Positions 17,743-25,885 of a stretch of DNA of 64,000 bases are shown here, in pieces. Below the pieces are notes generated by a model. It made no database searches, had not been told where the DNA came from, and saw only the letters and a program-made list of their open reading frames with translations. The stretch is from the NCBI RefSeq assembly GCF_035961655.1, contig NZ_CP108393.1, positions 5,379,001-5,443,000 of the forward strand, written 5' to 3'. The translations under genes and the position numbers were made by a program. The stretch comes from Streptomyces sp. NBC_01317. Lineage in GTDB: Bacteria; Actinomycetota; Actinomycetes; Streptomycetales; Streptomycetaceae. Position 1 is the stretch's first letter. The number at the start of each line of letters is the position of its first letter.

Positions 17743-18048
17743 TCAGCCGTCCGTACGCCGGGTGACGACCCAGGACGCGGCGGCGACCGTACCGGCCACG
17801 GTGAGGACGGCGGGCCAGGCGCCGACCTTCTTGGCCAGGGGGTGCGAGGCGCCGAACGCGGCGAGGTAGGCGGCGCTCAGCCCGACCGAGGCCTTCGCCC
17901 CGCCGACCTGGTGCCACTGCCGCGCGGCCACGGCGCCGGCGGCGGCCAGCGCGACCCCGCCGAGGGGACGCTTCTTGGTCCACCGGGCGACCGCGTATCC
18001 ACCGACGAGCCCCCCGGCCGCCACCACCGCTGCGGGAACCTGAGCCAT
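17743..18048 (-). CDS. Small membrane protein of unknown function
   Basis: A 101-residue protein from ATG 18048, with GAGGTGG six bases upstream. Four hydrophobic stretches (AAVVAAGGLVGGYAVA, GGVALAAAGAVAA, VGLSAAYLAAFG, AVLTVAGTVAAASWVV) suggest a compact membrane protein with a basic loop RWTKKRPLGG. No family with known function is recognised. It diverges from the AbiEi-like gene and lies downstream of none of its neighbours' operons. Confidence 0.7.
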   Translation of the reverse strand: MAQVPAAVVAAGGLVGGYAVARWTKKRPLGGVALAAAGAVAARQWHQVGGAKASVGLSAAYLAAFGASHPLAKKVGAWPAVLTVAGTVAAASWVVTRRTDG

Positions 18049-18212
18049 CACAACCACCTCTGCCGATGCTGTCACCAACGCGAAGAGCGTACGTCGCGCG
18101 AAGGGGCACCCCTGAAGGCACCCGCCCCCTCAACGCAACGGAGGACACAACAGATGGTCACAACCCACCCCCCGGCGTTCGCCCCCCGCCCCCACCCGGG
18201 CAGAGAACCCAT

Positions 18213-19196
18213 ATGCTCCGAACGACCGCCGCGGACCCGGCCATCGCCCGCCTCGCCCGCGCCCAGCAGCGCCTGGCGACCTCACGCCAGCTCCGCGCGA
18301 CCGGCCTGGCACCGAGCACCACCGCCCACCGCTGCGCACCGAACGGCCCCTGGCAGCGCCTGCTGCCGGGCGTGGTCCTCCTCCAGACGGGGGCGCCGGA
18401 CCCGCGCCAACGCCTGCTGGCGGCGGTGCTGTACGGGGCGACGGACCTGAACGCCCTGTCAGGCACGACGGCGGTACTGACGGGCGAGTCGGCACTGGCC
18501 CTCTACGGGGTGCCGGGCACCACCACCAACAGAGCGGCGGTCCTGGTACCGGCAACGCGGGGCCTGCGAAACAGAAGGTACGTACACCTCCACCGCACGA
18601 GCCGCTGGCCACCGACCCTGCTGGTGGACGGCATCCCCTGCGTACGCCCGGTGCGCGCCGCCGCCGACTTCGCGGCCCACGAACGCTCCCCGGACCGCGT
18701 CCGCGCGATCCTCACGGCGACGGTCCAGAAGACGAGCTGCCACCCGGAAGACCTCCGGGCCGAACTCCACGCGTCCCGCGCCCTCCGCAACCCGGCGGCA
18801 CGCACGGTCCTCGACGACCTCCGCGCGGGCACCCAGTCCATGGCCGAGGCCCAGGCAAGGGACACCCTCCTCCGGGCCAGCCTCCCCCACCCCCTCTGGA
18901 ACCCCACCCTCCTCACCCCGAAGGGCACCTTCCTGGCCCGCCCGGACGCCTACTGGCCCCACGCGGGCGTGGCCCTGGAGGTCGACTCCGAGGAATACCA
19001 CCTGGGCATCACGGAATACCGCACCACCCTCCGCAGACGCCTCTGCCTGGAGGCCCACGGAGTAGACGTGATCAGCGCGGTCCCCGCCCTGATCCGCGAC
19101 CACCCCCAGGAACTGGTAGCAGCGATCACGACCAAACTCCACCAATCCAAATCCCGCCCCCACCCCCCGGACCTGATCATCAGGCCCTACCTCTGA
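18213..19196 (+). CDS. AbiEi-antitoxin-like / DUF559-type protein
   Basis: A 327-residue protein from ATG 18213. The layout resembles actinobacterial proteins annotated as type IV toxin-antitoxin AbiEi-like: an N-terminal winged-helix-like part (LARAQQRLATSRQLRATGL), a middle segment with SGTTAVLTGESALALYGVPG, and a C-terminal endonuclease-like fold with ARPDAYWPHAGVALEVDSEE (D...E.D pattern) and RRRLCLEAHGVDVI. No toxin gene (AbiEii) is adjacent, so it is solitary. It could be a Vsr-fold nuclease rather than an antitoxin. It directly precedes the restriction-modification island. Confidence 0.7.
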   Translation: MLRTTAADPAIARLARAQQRLATSRQLRATGLAPSTTAHRCAPNGPWQRLLPGVVLLQTGAPDPRQRLLAAVLYGATDLNALSGTTAVLTGESALALYGVPGTTTNRAAVLVPATRGLRNRRYVHLHRTSRWPPTLLVDGIPCVRPVRAAADFAAHERSPDRVRAILTATVQKTSCHPEDLRAELHASRALRNPAARTVLDDLRAGTQSMAEAQARDTLLRASLPHPLWNPTLLTPKGTFLARPDAYWPHAGVALEVDSEEYHLGITEYRTTLRRRLCLEAHGVDVISAVPALIRDHPQELVAAITTKLHQSKSRPHPPDLIIRPYL

Positions 19197-19602
19197 GAGC
19201 CGGAACCGGCTGACCATCCTGGAGTCGCGACAGGCGTGGAGACCTGCGGCGGGCGCTGAGCAGTTCCTCAGCCAGCGGCCTGTCCGGAGCGGTGCTCGGG
19301 CGTTGCCAGGTACGGCAGTCAGCGTCTTGCCCTCAGAGGGCAGGCCTTCTGACGCTTCCTCGGCATCTTCGGGGCATTGAAGGGCGGGCCGGGCCGCGCC
19401 GGGTGCCGAGCACTCGGTAGTTTGTGCCTGGAGTCGTGCTCAGGGAAGATCCCGATGAAGGTTCGCTCTGAGGCGAGTGGTGCGGAGGGGCGTTGCCCTG
19501 CGTGCTGCGCACTGCGAAAGGTCGTGTTGTCAGTGGGGCGTGTCACCCTCGGTGATGGCTGGTTGCACAAGTGCCGGCTGGGCAAGTCTGGAAGGAGGGT
19601 GC
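19197..19602. other. Non-coding 406-bp left flank of the restriction-modification island
   Basis: No ORF with Streptomyces codon bias is visible. Composition shifts from about 72% G+C in the gene before to a visibly lower G+C towards 19600. A short hairpin TGCCCT-CAG-AGGGCA is near 19331-19345. The right part must contain the methyltransferase promoter, which I cannot place; GAAGGAGGG at 19591 is its ribosome site. It may be an insertion boundary. Confidence 0.5.
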
Positions 19603-20769
19603 ATGAACACTGAATCCACCTTTACCTCAGTGGAGATCTGCGCTGGAGCGGGGGGACAGGCGGTCGGACTGCATGGGGCGGGATTCCGTCACCTTGCATT
19701 GATTGAGATCGACGCTCATGCGTGCAACACGCTGTCGCTCAACGTGAATTCACGCCCCGACTGGGCAGGGTGCAAGGTTATTCCTGCCGACTTGCTTGAA
19801 TTTGACCCAGCCGACCTGGACCTGGAGCAGGGGTCGCTGGATCTTCTGGCTGGCGGCGTGCCGTGCCCGCCGTTCTCGGCAGCGGGCAAGCAGCTGGGAG
19901 AGGACGACGAGCGTGACCTATTCCCTACGATGCTTGATCTTGTTGACTACCTGAAACCGAAGGCAGTCATGATCGAGAATGTGCGCGGGTTGCTGGAACC
20001 CCCTCAGAAGTTCCGTGACTATCGTGAAAATACGATCAAGCGACGGCTCCGTGAGGCTGGGTACGTAATCTGTGGCTGGAAGGTAATCGAAGCCCGCGAT
20101 TACGGAGTGCCGCAGTTGCGTCCCAGGGCGATCCTGGTGGCCATGCGCGCGGAGTATGCCGGATATTTTTCCTGGCCTGACCCATCTGAGAGTCGGCTCG
20201 TGACGGTGGCTGAGGCTCTCGGGCCGTCCATGAGGAAGCGGTTCGGGAGCTCGCCCGAAGGCAAGGCTGCCTACAGACGCTGGCACAAGCAGGCCGCGCA
20301 GGGAGTGGCGCCTACGCTGGTCGGCGGTTCAAAGAAGCATGGGGGCGCGGATCTTGGCCCTACACGCGCGAAGAAGGCCTGGGAGAAGCTGGGTGTAGAC
20401 GGCTTGGGCGTAGCCAATGAATCTGTTGACATGACAGATGCGGGTCGCGACCTCTACGGGGTGCGCGGACCGAAGCTTACGGTGAGTCAGGCGGCAATCA
20501 TCCAGGGATTCCCGAGTCACTGGAAATTCTCTGGCCGGAAGACTGCGGCCTACAGGCAGGTAGGAAACGCTTTCCCGCCCCCTGTTGCCGAAGCTATCGG
20601 AAAGCAGATCATTTCGGCATTGGAGGCGGGCGTGAAGAACCCGCTTTCCCTAGATCAGTATGAGGATGACGTGCGTGATGTCCTCTTCGAGATCCCTGGG
20701 CAGTCAGATGCTCTTCCCACGCCGGTCGTTGACCGTGTTCGCGATGAGGAGGGCGCATTTGTCGGCTGA
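19603..20769 (+). CDS. DNA (cytosine-5-)-methyltransferase, probable NaeI-type modification enzyme
   Basis: A 388-residue C5-methyltransferase that would protect host DNA by methylating cytosine in the target of the neighbouring restriction enzyme. Motif I is EICAGAGGQAVGLHGAGF, motif IV with catalytic Cys is GGVPCPPFSAAGKQ, motif VI is ENVRGLL, motif VIII is QLRPRAI, and motif X is RQVGNAFPPPVAEAI. ATG 19603 has GGAGG six bases upstream. The NaeI homologue at 21454 suggests a target related to GCCGGC. G+C is lower than in the flanks. Its 3' end overlaps the convergent vsr gene by 66 bp. Confidence 0.93.
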   Translation: MNTESTFTSVEICAGAGGQAVGLHGAGFRHLALIEIDAHACNTLSLNVNSRPDWAGCKVIPADLLEFDPADLDLEQGSLDLLAGGVPCPPFSAAGKQLGEDDERDLFPTMLDLVDYLKPKAVMIENVRGLLEPPQKFRDYRENTIKRRLREAGYVICGWKVIEARDYGVPQLRPRAILVAMRAEYAGYFSWPDPSESRLVTVAEALGPSMRKRFGSSPEGKAAYRRWHKQAAQGVAPTLVGGSKKHGGADLGPTRAKKAWEKLGVDGLGVANESVDMTDAGRDLYGVRGPKLTVSQAAIIQGFPSHWKFSGRKTAAYRQVGNAFPPPVAEAIGKQIISALEAGVKNPLSLDQYEDDVRDVLFEIPGQSDALPTPVVDRVRDEEGAFVG

Positions 20770-21225
20770 CTCGTGCTCCCAGAAGCGGAGTACCGCCCAG
20801 CCAGCCTCGGCGAGGCGTTGATCAGTATCGCGGTCACGGGCGATATTGCCGGCGACCTTGCCGGACCAGTAGCCGGTATTGGTCTTGGGCGAGACATAGT
20901 GTTCCGGGCAGCCATGCCAGTAGCATCCATCGATGAAGACGGCGACCTTTGCCGGGCGGAAGACCAAGTCAGCTGTCCGGCGAAGGTCTGCCAGAGGCCT
21001 AGCGGCGACGCGGTAACGAAGGCCCTGCGCATGAACTAGCCGTCTGATCAGCCGTTCCGGCTTTGTGTCACGGCTCCTGATTGCCTGCATATTGCGGCGG
21101 ATGGCTGCGGAGGACGCCCAAGAGCCCTCGGGCGGGTTCCATTCGGGTGTCGCTTGCATGAGCGAGAGGTCTCCGTGCGTAGTAATTCCTAACGATTCGA
21201 TACCATAGCCAAGAGTTCCCTGCAT
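20704..21225 (-). CDS. vsr: Very short patch repair endonuclease (Vsr)
   Basis: Nicks DNA next to T:G mismatches made when 5-methylcytosine deaminates, so repair can restore C. Typical partner of C5-methyltransferases. The 173-residue protein has RNMQAIRSRDTKPERLIRRL, the catalytic core ADLVFRPAKVAVFIDGCYWHGCPEH with metal Asp and paired Cys/His, and RDTDQRLAEAGWAVLRFWEHE. ATG 21225 follows AGGTGAG; ATG 21159 is the alternative and is closer to the usual family start. It ends inside the methyltransferase gene on the opposite strand. Confidence 0.93.
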   Translation of the reverse strand: MQGTLGYGIESLGITTHGDLSLMQATPEWNPPEGSWASSAAIRRNMQAIRSRDTKPERLIRRLVHAQGLRYRVAARPLADLRRTADLVFRPAKVAVFIDGCYWHGCPEHYVSPKTNTGYWSGKVAGNIARDRDTDQRLAEAGWAVLRFWEHESADKCALLIANTVNDRRGKSI

Positions 21226-21418
21226 GTCTCACCTGGCAAGCTTTTGTCCTTCTTTGTGAGATTTTGAACTTCGAGGAAGTTTTGGCGGTGTCGATATCAA
21301 GTGATCTCAGTGTGTAAACGTCGACTCCGCTGCTCTTAGTCGAGGCAATATCGAAGCCGAGCTCTCGAAGTTCTCGCATTAGTTTCCCGGTACCGGCGCA
21401 TGAGGGGGAGTTCGTCAT
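21068..21418 (-). CDS. Possible small protein between vsr and the restriction gene
   Basis: ATG 21418 has GGAAG six bases upstream and opens a 116-codon frame. The first roughly 55 residues (GTGKLMRELRELGFDIASTK, then SSGVDVYTLRS) look protein-like and recall small HicA/dsRBD-type folds. The remainder reads through the vsr coding region out of frame. It could be a real small gene overlapping vsr, or a remnant. It is not a recognisable C-protein regulator. Confidence 0.35.
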   Translation of the reverse strand: MTNSPSCAGTGKLMRELRELGFDIASTKSSGVDVYTLRSLDIDTAKTSSKFKISQRRTKACQVRHAGNSWLWYRIVRNYYARRPLAHASDTRMEPARGLLGVLRSHPPQYAGNQEP

Positions 21419-21453
21419 GCTGATCTTCCACTGTCCATCACCTCTTTCATGAC

Positions 21454-22422
21454 CTATTCCGGGGACGTGTGCGTGGGGAGGACGGGGCCGGTTTCCAGGG
21501 GATCCTCGCTCCTGGCGACGGCCCAACAGGCTCCGTCAAAGAAGGCCTGGGGCAGGCCCGCGTGCTCTGGTTTTGCTTGAACCAGGCGGGCGCTCACAAA
21601 CTCCCCCTCCTGTGGAACGGGAAGTTCGAGCAGCTTGGCAATATTCTGGTGGCTGGCGTAGTCGCCCATGATGACGATGCCCTCGGAACGAAGAGCTGAA
21701 CGGGCGCCGCCATTGCCGCGAACCCGCTTCATGTAATCCTTCTGTTGGGCCACGGTGCGAACCACATTGCGGCCCACGCGGCGTCCCTGGGCGCGGCGGA
21801 ACAGTTCATTGAGGCGGGCTTGTCCTGACGGCTGAGCAAACACGGCAGCGCGGTCGGTGGCGTCCATGTGCAGGAGTACATTCTCGGGCAAAGCTGAATC
21901 CCGCCACAGCCAGGCGATTTTGTTGCGGTGTTCCGCTTTCACTGTCAGTTTCATATCGCGGTTGTTGCCCTGGTTGAGCCATTCACTCTTTATGCGGAGC
22001 AGTCCTGCACTCCAGCGGCTGGTGTAGTCATCGGCCCAAACCAGTAGGCACAAGTGTCCAACTGCCTCGGGAGGGATCATCCAGCCGCCAAACTGCTGCG
22101 AGTATTTGCAGTCAACGTCGATCCCCTGGATTTGGTAGTCCATGTCGGCGCCGTCTTCGAACTTAAATTCTCTCTGCAGATTGATTTCTACTACCGTACC
22201 CGCGTGAGTCTTTTCGGTCTTGAAGAGGGTCTTCCAGTCATACCGGCCCGTCACTTCGCCATTGAGTAGTTGATCGATGGTGTCCCGGATTACTCTGGCG
22301 AAACGCTGCCCTGATGGATCAAGGGAATGCAGGTGTTGGTGGACAGCGACCCAATCCGGATCGTGGAGCATGGCCGTGCTCGAAGCCATATTGGAAGCTG
22401 CGGAGAAGTCGAGAGGGAGCAA
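21454..22422 (-). CDS. NaeI-type (type IIE) restriction endonuclease
   Basis: A 322-residue homologue of NaeI, which cuts GCC^GGC after binding a second effector site. Residues Glu79, Asp95, Asp104 and Lys106 (VEINL, DYQIQG, VDCKYS) align with NaeI catalytic Glu70, Asp86, Asp95 and Lys97, with identical spacing. Leu52 aligns with NaeI Leu43, the position whose change to Lys turns NaeI into a topoisomerase. The DNA-recognition half has LNELFRRAQGR and VAQQKDYMKRVRGNGGARS. The start is TTG 22422 with AAGAAGG upstream. It is transcribed away from the methyltransferase, with vsr between. G+C is lower than in neighbouring genes. Confidence 0.92.
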   Translation of the reverse strand: MLPLDFSAASNMASSTAMLHDPDWVAVHQHLHSLDPSGQRFARVIRDTIDQLLNGEVTGRYDWKTLFKTEKTHAGTVVEINLQREFKFEDGADMDYQIQGIDVDCKYSQQFGGWMIPPEAVGHLCLLVWADDYTSRWSAGLLRIKSEWLNQGNNRDMKLTVKAEHRNKIAWLWRDSALPENVLLHMDATDRAAVFAQPSGQARLNELFRRAQGRRVGRNVVRTVAQQKDYMKRVRGNGGARSALRSEGIVIMGDYASHQNIAKLLELPVPQEGEFVSARLVQAKPEHAGLPQAFFDGACWAVARSEDPLETGPVLPTHTSPE

Positions 22423-22446
22423 ATGCGCCTTCTTATTCGTGAGTAA

Positions 22447-22465
22447 GCCCTAGAGCCACTAGGGC
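22447..22465. other. 7-bp inverted repeat at the right edge of the island
   Basis: GCCCTAG and CTAGGGC around AGCCA lie between the restriction gene start and the SEC-C gene stop. It could be a short terminator for the SEC-C gene or part of an island boundary. Confidence 0.4.
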
Positions 22466-22482
22466 CAGAGGTAATTCATTGC

Positions 22483-23481
22483 CTATGCCGTGCCGTGGCA
22501 GTCCTTGTACGGGGTGCCTGAGTTGCACCAGCAGGGGGCCGTTTTGGTGGGGGGCCAGGGGGTGGCTCGGCCTCGGGCTGCGAGGGTGGTGGCGTATTGG
22601 GGGAGCAGGTTGGGGTCTTCGGGGGAGGCGGCTTCTGAGGCTGCGAAAGCCTCGTACGAAGGGACCGTGCCGGTGACGATGCCCAGGTTCGGGGTGCCCG
22701 TTGCCGCCAGGTCGCGGAGGGAGGACTCCAGGGCCGTCAGGTGGGCTTCCTCCGTCGGGTATTCCGTGGTGAGGGGCGGGTAGGCCGTGAGGAGTTCGCC
22801 CAGTTCTTGGGTGGGCCAGTGCAGTACCGCGACCGGGAACGGGCGGGACAGGGCCGTGCGGTACGAGCCCAGCTCGGCGCGGAGGCGGGTGATCTCGGCC
22901 TGGAGTTCGGCCGGGTTGTCCGAGCCCAGGGACCAGAGGCGCTTCGGGTCGTGGAGTTCGTCCAGGGGGACCGTCGCCCGGTGGAGGCTGTCGGCGAGGG
23001 TGTCCCAGGCGTCGTGGTCCAGGGCCAGCAGGCGGCGGACGCGGTGGCGTCCTGTCAGGAGCGACTGGGTGCGGTACGGGACGTCCTCGCCGGGGGTGAG
23101 GAGCAGTTCGAGGGCCGTGGTGAAGGAATCGAGGGCCGCTTCGAGTTCGTCGTGGGCCTCCAGGGTCTCCGCCACGATCTCCCAGGGGGCCGGGTCCAGT
23201 GGGGCCGCGGCGCGGAGGCCGGCGATGATCGCCTGGGCCTCGGCCTCGTGCCCGTACTCCCAGAGGTTGGCCGCCTTGAGGGCCTTCACCAGGTGGGGGC
23301 GGTCGGGGGAGCCCGCGAGGAGGGTGTCGTAGAGCCCGGTGGCGCGGTCGCGGGCGCCGGCGAGTTCCAGATGGGCCGCGGCCTGGAGGAGCAGGGGCTC
23401 GTGGTCCTCCGGGTACTGGGCCGCCGTGCGGAGCAGGCGCTCGGCTTCCGTGGTGTGGTCAGCAGGCATGTCGGGGCGCAT
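22483..23481 (-). CDS. TPR-repeat protein with C-terminal SEC-C zinc motif
   Basis: A 332-residue cytoplasmic protein. Residues about 10-150 form helical tetratricopeptide-type repeats (HEPLLLQAAAHLELAGARDR, HLVKALKAANLWEYGHEAEA). The last roughly 20 residues are a SEC-C motif, CWCNSGTPYKDCHG, the zinc-binding tail that SecA uses to bind SecB and ribosomes. Such proteins may act in targeting or quality control, but no function is established. ATG 23481 is used; ATG 23469 is possible, and neither has a strong ribosome site. The gene marks the return to high G+C after the island. Confidence 0.85.
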   Translation of the reverse strand: MRPDMPADHTTEAERLLRTAAQYPEDHEPLLLQAAAHLELAGARDRATGLYDTLLAGSPDRPHLVKALKAANLWEYGHEAEAQAIIAGLRAAAPLDPAPWEIVAETLEAHDELEAALDSFTTALELLLTPGEDVPYRTQSLLTGRHRVRRLLALDHDAWDTLADSLHRATVPLDELHDPKRLWSLGSDNPAELQAEITRLRAELGSYRTALSRPFPVAVLHWPTQELGELLTAYPPLTTEYPTEEAHLTALESSLRDLAATGTPNLGIVTGTVPSYEAFAASEAASPEDPNLLPQYATTLAARGRATPWPPTKTAPCWCNSGTPYKDCHGTA

Positions 23482-23594
23482 GGTCCACACCGTACTGCCG
23501 TGGGTGGTCCGGACAGAGGCCGGTGGGCGGAGATGAGGGAGATGAGGGGAGGGAGTGGTGGGGTTGCGGGACGGGGGAGCCGTGGGGCGTCGCG

Positions 23595-25043
23595 TCAGGG
23601 GCGCGGTGTGCGGTCCTTCAGTACGAGCATCAGTGCCGCCGCCACCAGCGAGAGCGCCGTCGCCACCAGGATCGCCGCGTTCGCCCCCGCCTCCCGGCTC
23701 CCGCCCGACGTCGCCACCGCGATCATCAGGGCCACGCCCGCCGCCGAACCGATGTAGCGGGCCGTGTTGTTGGCGCCCGAGCCCATCGCCGCGCGTTCCG
23801 GCGGTACGGACTCGACGGAGAGGCGGGGCAGGGCCGCGTTCAGCAGGCCGCTGCCCACCCCCGCGACGAACAGCCCCGGCAGCAGGCCCACCAGCGAACC
23901 GGCGTCCAGCGCCACCAGGATCGCCGGCGCCCCCACCGCGTGCAGGACGAAGCCGAACGCCAGCTGGTGGCGCGCCGCCACCCTCCCGCTCAGCCGCCTG
24001 GCCTGGAGCGCCACCACGAAGGCGGTGCCCGCCCACAGCACGAACAGCCAGGCCGCGCCGAGCGCCGACAGCCGTATCGTCCCCTGGAGCAGCGACGGCA
24101 GATAGCTCATCATCCCGATCACCGCGAGCCCCGTGAACAGCCCGCCCACCGACGCCGCCTGGAACAGCGGGCGGCGCAGCAGGCCCAGGTCGATGAGGGG
24201 GGCTGTGGTACGCCTCTCCACCACGGCGAAAACCGCCGTGAGTACGACGGCCGCGCCGAGCAGGAGCAGGACCGGCGCGCGCAGCCAGCCGTCCCGGCCC
24301 AGGGTGAGCGCGCTGATGAGTGCCGTGAGGGCCAGGGCGAGGGTCAGCGCGCCCGTCAGGTCGGGCCGCGTGCGGTGCGGGGCGCGTGATTCGGTGAGTA
24401 CGCGGGTGGCGAAGGCGGCCGTGACGAGTGCGGCGGCGCCGAGGATCACGTACGGCAGGCGCCAACTGGTGCTGTTCAGGGCGCCGGTCAGCAGCGGGCC
24501 GAGGGCGATCCCGCCGCTGACGAACGCGCCCCACACCCCCGTCGCCCTGATCCGCGCGTGCCCGGCGGGGAAGGCGTGGACCAGCAGGCCGAGACTGCTC
24601 GCGATGATGGCCGCGCTCGCCGCGCCCTGCGCGACCCGGGCCAGGGTGAAGAAGAGGCTGTCGCCCGCGAGTGCGCCGAGCGCCGTACTGACGCCCAGCG
24701 CGAAGGTGCCGACGAGGAAGAGCCGCCGCCGGCCGTAGTCGTCGGCGAGGCTTCCCGCGACGAGGAGCAGGGCGGCGAGACCGAGCGGGGTGCCGTTGAG
24801 GAGCCACGCCTGGGCGGAGAGCGGGGTGCCGAACTCCGCGGTGAGGGTGGGAAGGCTGAGCATCGGGGTCGTGTAGTTCATCAGCGCGACCATCGTCGCG
24901 AGGCTGGTGACCGCGAGGGTGGCGGCGGGGAGGCGCGCGGTCGCGCCGGTGGGCGCGGGTGCGGGCTCGCGCTCGGGCGAGGCCGTGGGTGGTGCTCCCG
25001 GGACGGCCACCTGCCCGCTTGTGTCTGTTTTCGTTCCAGCCAT
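23595..25043 (-). CDS. MFS transporter, DHA2-type drug efflux
   Basis: A 482-residue membrane protein with about 14 predicted helices after a Pro/Ala-rich cytoplasmic N-terminus. Motif A is GSLADDYGRRRLFLVG and motif C is WGAFVSGGIALGPLLTGAL, both marks of drug/proton antiporters that export hydrophobic compounds. It is divergent from an HxlR regulator 130 bp away, with two near-identical candidate operator repeats between them, so it is probably repressed by that regulator. The substrate is unknown. Confidence 0.93.
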   Translation of the reverse strand: MAGTKTDTSGQVAVPGAPPTASPEREPAPAPTGATARLPAATLAVTSLATMVALMNYTTPMLSLPTLTAEFGTPLSAQAWLLNGTPLGLAALLLVAGSLADDYGRRRLFLVGTFALGVSTALGALAGDSLFFTLARVAQGAASAAIIASSLGLLVHAFPAGHARIRATGVWGAFVSGGIALGPLLTGALNSTSWRLPYVILGAAALVTAAFATRVLTESRAPHRTRPDLTGALTLALALTALISALTLGRDGWLRAPVLLLLGAAVVLTAVFAVVERRTTAPLIDLGLLRRPLFQAASVGGLFTGLAVIGMMSYLPSLLQGTIRLSALGAAWLFVLWAGTAFVVALQARRLSGRVAARHQLAFGFVLHAVGAPAILVALDAGSLVGLLPGLFVAGVGSGLLNAALPRLSVESVPPERAAMGSGANNTARYIGSAAGVALMIAVATSGGSREAGANAAILVATALSLVAAALMLVLKDRTPRP

Positions 25044-25090
25044 GGCGTCTCTCGTCCCCTACGGTCCGGTGTTCCGCGCGACCGAGTTGG

Positions 25091-25154
25091 TTCGTTCATT
25101 GAACCTGACCGGTCGGCGCCGAGCGTAGCATGGTCAGTTCATTCATTGAACCTG
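25091..25154. promoter_or_regulatory. Two-copy operator between the MFS and HxlR genes
   Basis: TTCGTTCATTGAACCTG (25091-25107) and TTCATTCATTGAACCTG (25138-25154) agree at 16 of 17 positions, 47 bp apart start to start. Each contains a TTCATTGAA dyad (GTTCA-T-TGAAC in the first). They cover both probable promoters and are the likely HxlR binding sites. Confidence 0.7.
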
Positions 25155-25173
25155 GACTTGTTAAGGTGACCGC

Positions 25174-25701
25174 ATGGCTCTCGGGAAGGACTACACAACC
25201 CAGCAGTGCTCGATGGCCCGCGCGCTGGAGATCATCGGCGAACGCTGGACCCTCCTGGTCGTCCGCGACGCCTTCTACGGAGTCCGTCGCTACAACGACT
25301 TCCTCTCCCACCTCGGCCTGCCGCGCGCCGTCCTCGCCTCCCGCCTCCAGAGCCTGGAGCGGGCCGGCGTACTGGAGAAGCGCCGCTACCAGGACACCCC
25401 GCCCCGCGACGAGTACGTCCTGACCGAACGCGGTCTCGGCCTCTGGCCGATCGTGCGCTCGCTCAGCGTTTGGGGCCGCGAGCTCGACGGCTCCGAGCAG
25501 CTGCGGATCTTCACCCACGCCGTGTGCGGCACCGAACTGGGCGCGTACGGGGAGTGCTCCGCGTGCGCCGTGCCCGTACCGCCGCAGGACGTGGAGATGC
25601 TCCCGGGCCCCGGACTCGACCGGAATCCGGAGGACGCCGTGTGCCGGGCCCTGCTGCACCCCCGCCGGCTGCTCCGGCCGCTCGCCATGGATCCCGCGTA
25701 G
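25174..25701 (+). CDS. HxlR-family winged-helix transcriptional regulator
   Basis: A 175-residue regulator: the N-terminal HxlR domain has CSMARALEIIGERWTLLVV, RYNDFLSHLGLPRAVLASRL, and the wing with KRRYQDTPPRDEYVLTERG. An extra C-terminal tail of about 75 residues contains CGTELGAYGECSAC, a possible metal- or redox-sensing cysteine cluster. ATG 25174 follows AAGG seven bases upstream. It very likely controls the divergent MFS exporter and itself through the repeats between them. A 15-bp tandem repeat array begins a few bases past its stop. Confidence 0.92.
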   Translation: MALGKDYTTQQCSMARALEIIGERWTLLVVRDAFYGVRRYNDFLSHLGLPRAVLASRLQSLERAGVLEKRRYQDTPPRDEYVLTERGLGLWPIVRSLSVWGRELDGSEQLRIFTHAVCGTELGAYGECSACAVPVPPQDVEMLPGPGLDRNPEDAVCRALLHPRRLLRPLAMDPA

Positions 25702-25705
25702 CCGA

Positions 25706-25795
25706 TCGCGTACGACCTGTCCGGTAGGGGCCGGTCCGGTATGGACCCCTCCGGTACGGACCTGTCCCGTACGGACCTGTCCCGTAAGACCGATC
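25706..25795. repeat. Degenerate 15-bp tandem repeat array after the HxlR gene
   Basis: About six units resembling CCGGTACGGACCTGT follow one another. The clearest are CCGGTACGGACCTGT (25751) and CCCGTACGGACCTGT (25766), with diverged copies at 25706, 25721, 25736 and 25781. The array starts five bases after the stop codon. Confidence 0.88.
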
Positions 25796-25885
25796 CTGTA
25801 TAACGGTTGGAGTGCGCCCGACCCGCCCGGTCGGGACGACGAGCCCGACGAGCAGGGCGCCGAGGACGACAAAAGGGGGCAGGCC

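Noticed and set aside
15077..17869. 930-codon open frame on the plus strand
   Set aside because: Antisense shadow of the SpoIIE phosphatase gene; low complexity and no motif.
19319..19585. Minus-strand 88-codon frame in the island flank
   Set aside because: No ribosome site, no codon bias and no recognisable domain.
20329..20520. Minus-strand 63-codon frame inside the methyltransferase
   Set aside because: Lies wholly within a well-supported gene with no independent evidence.
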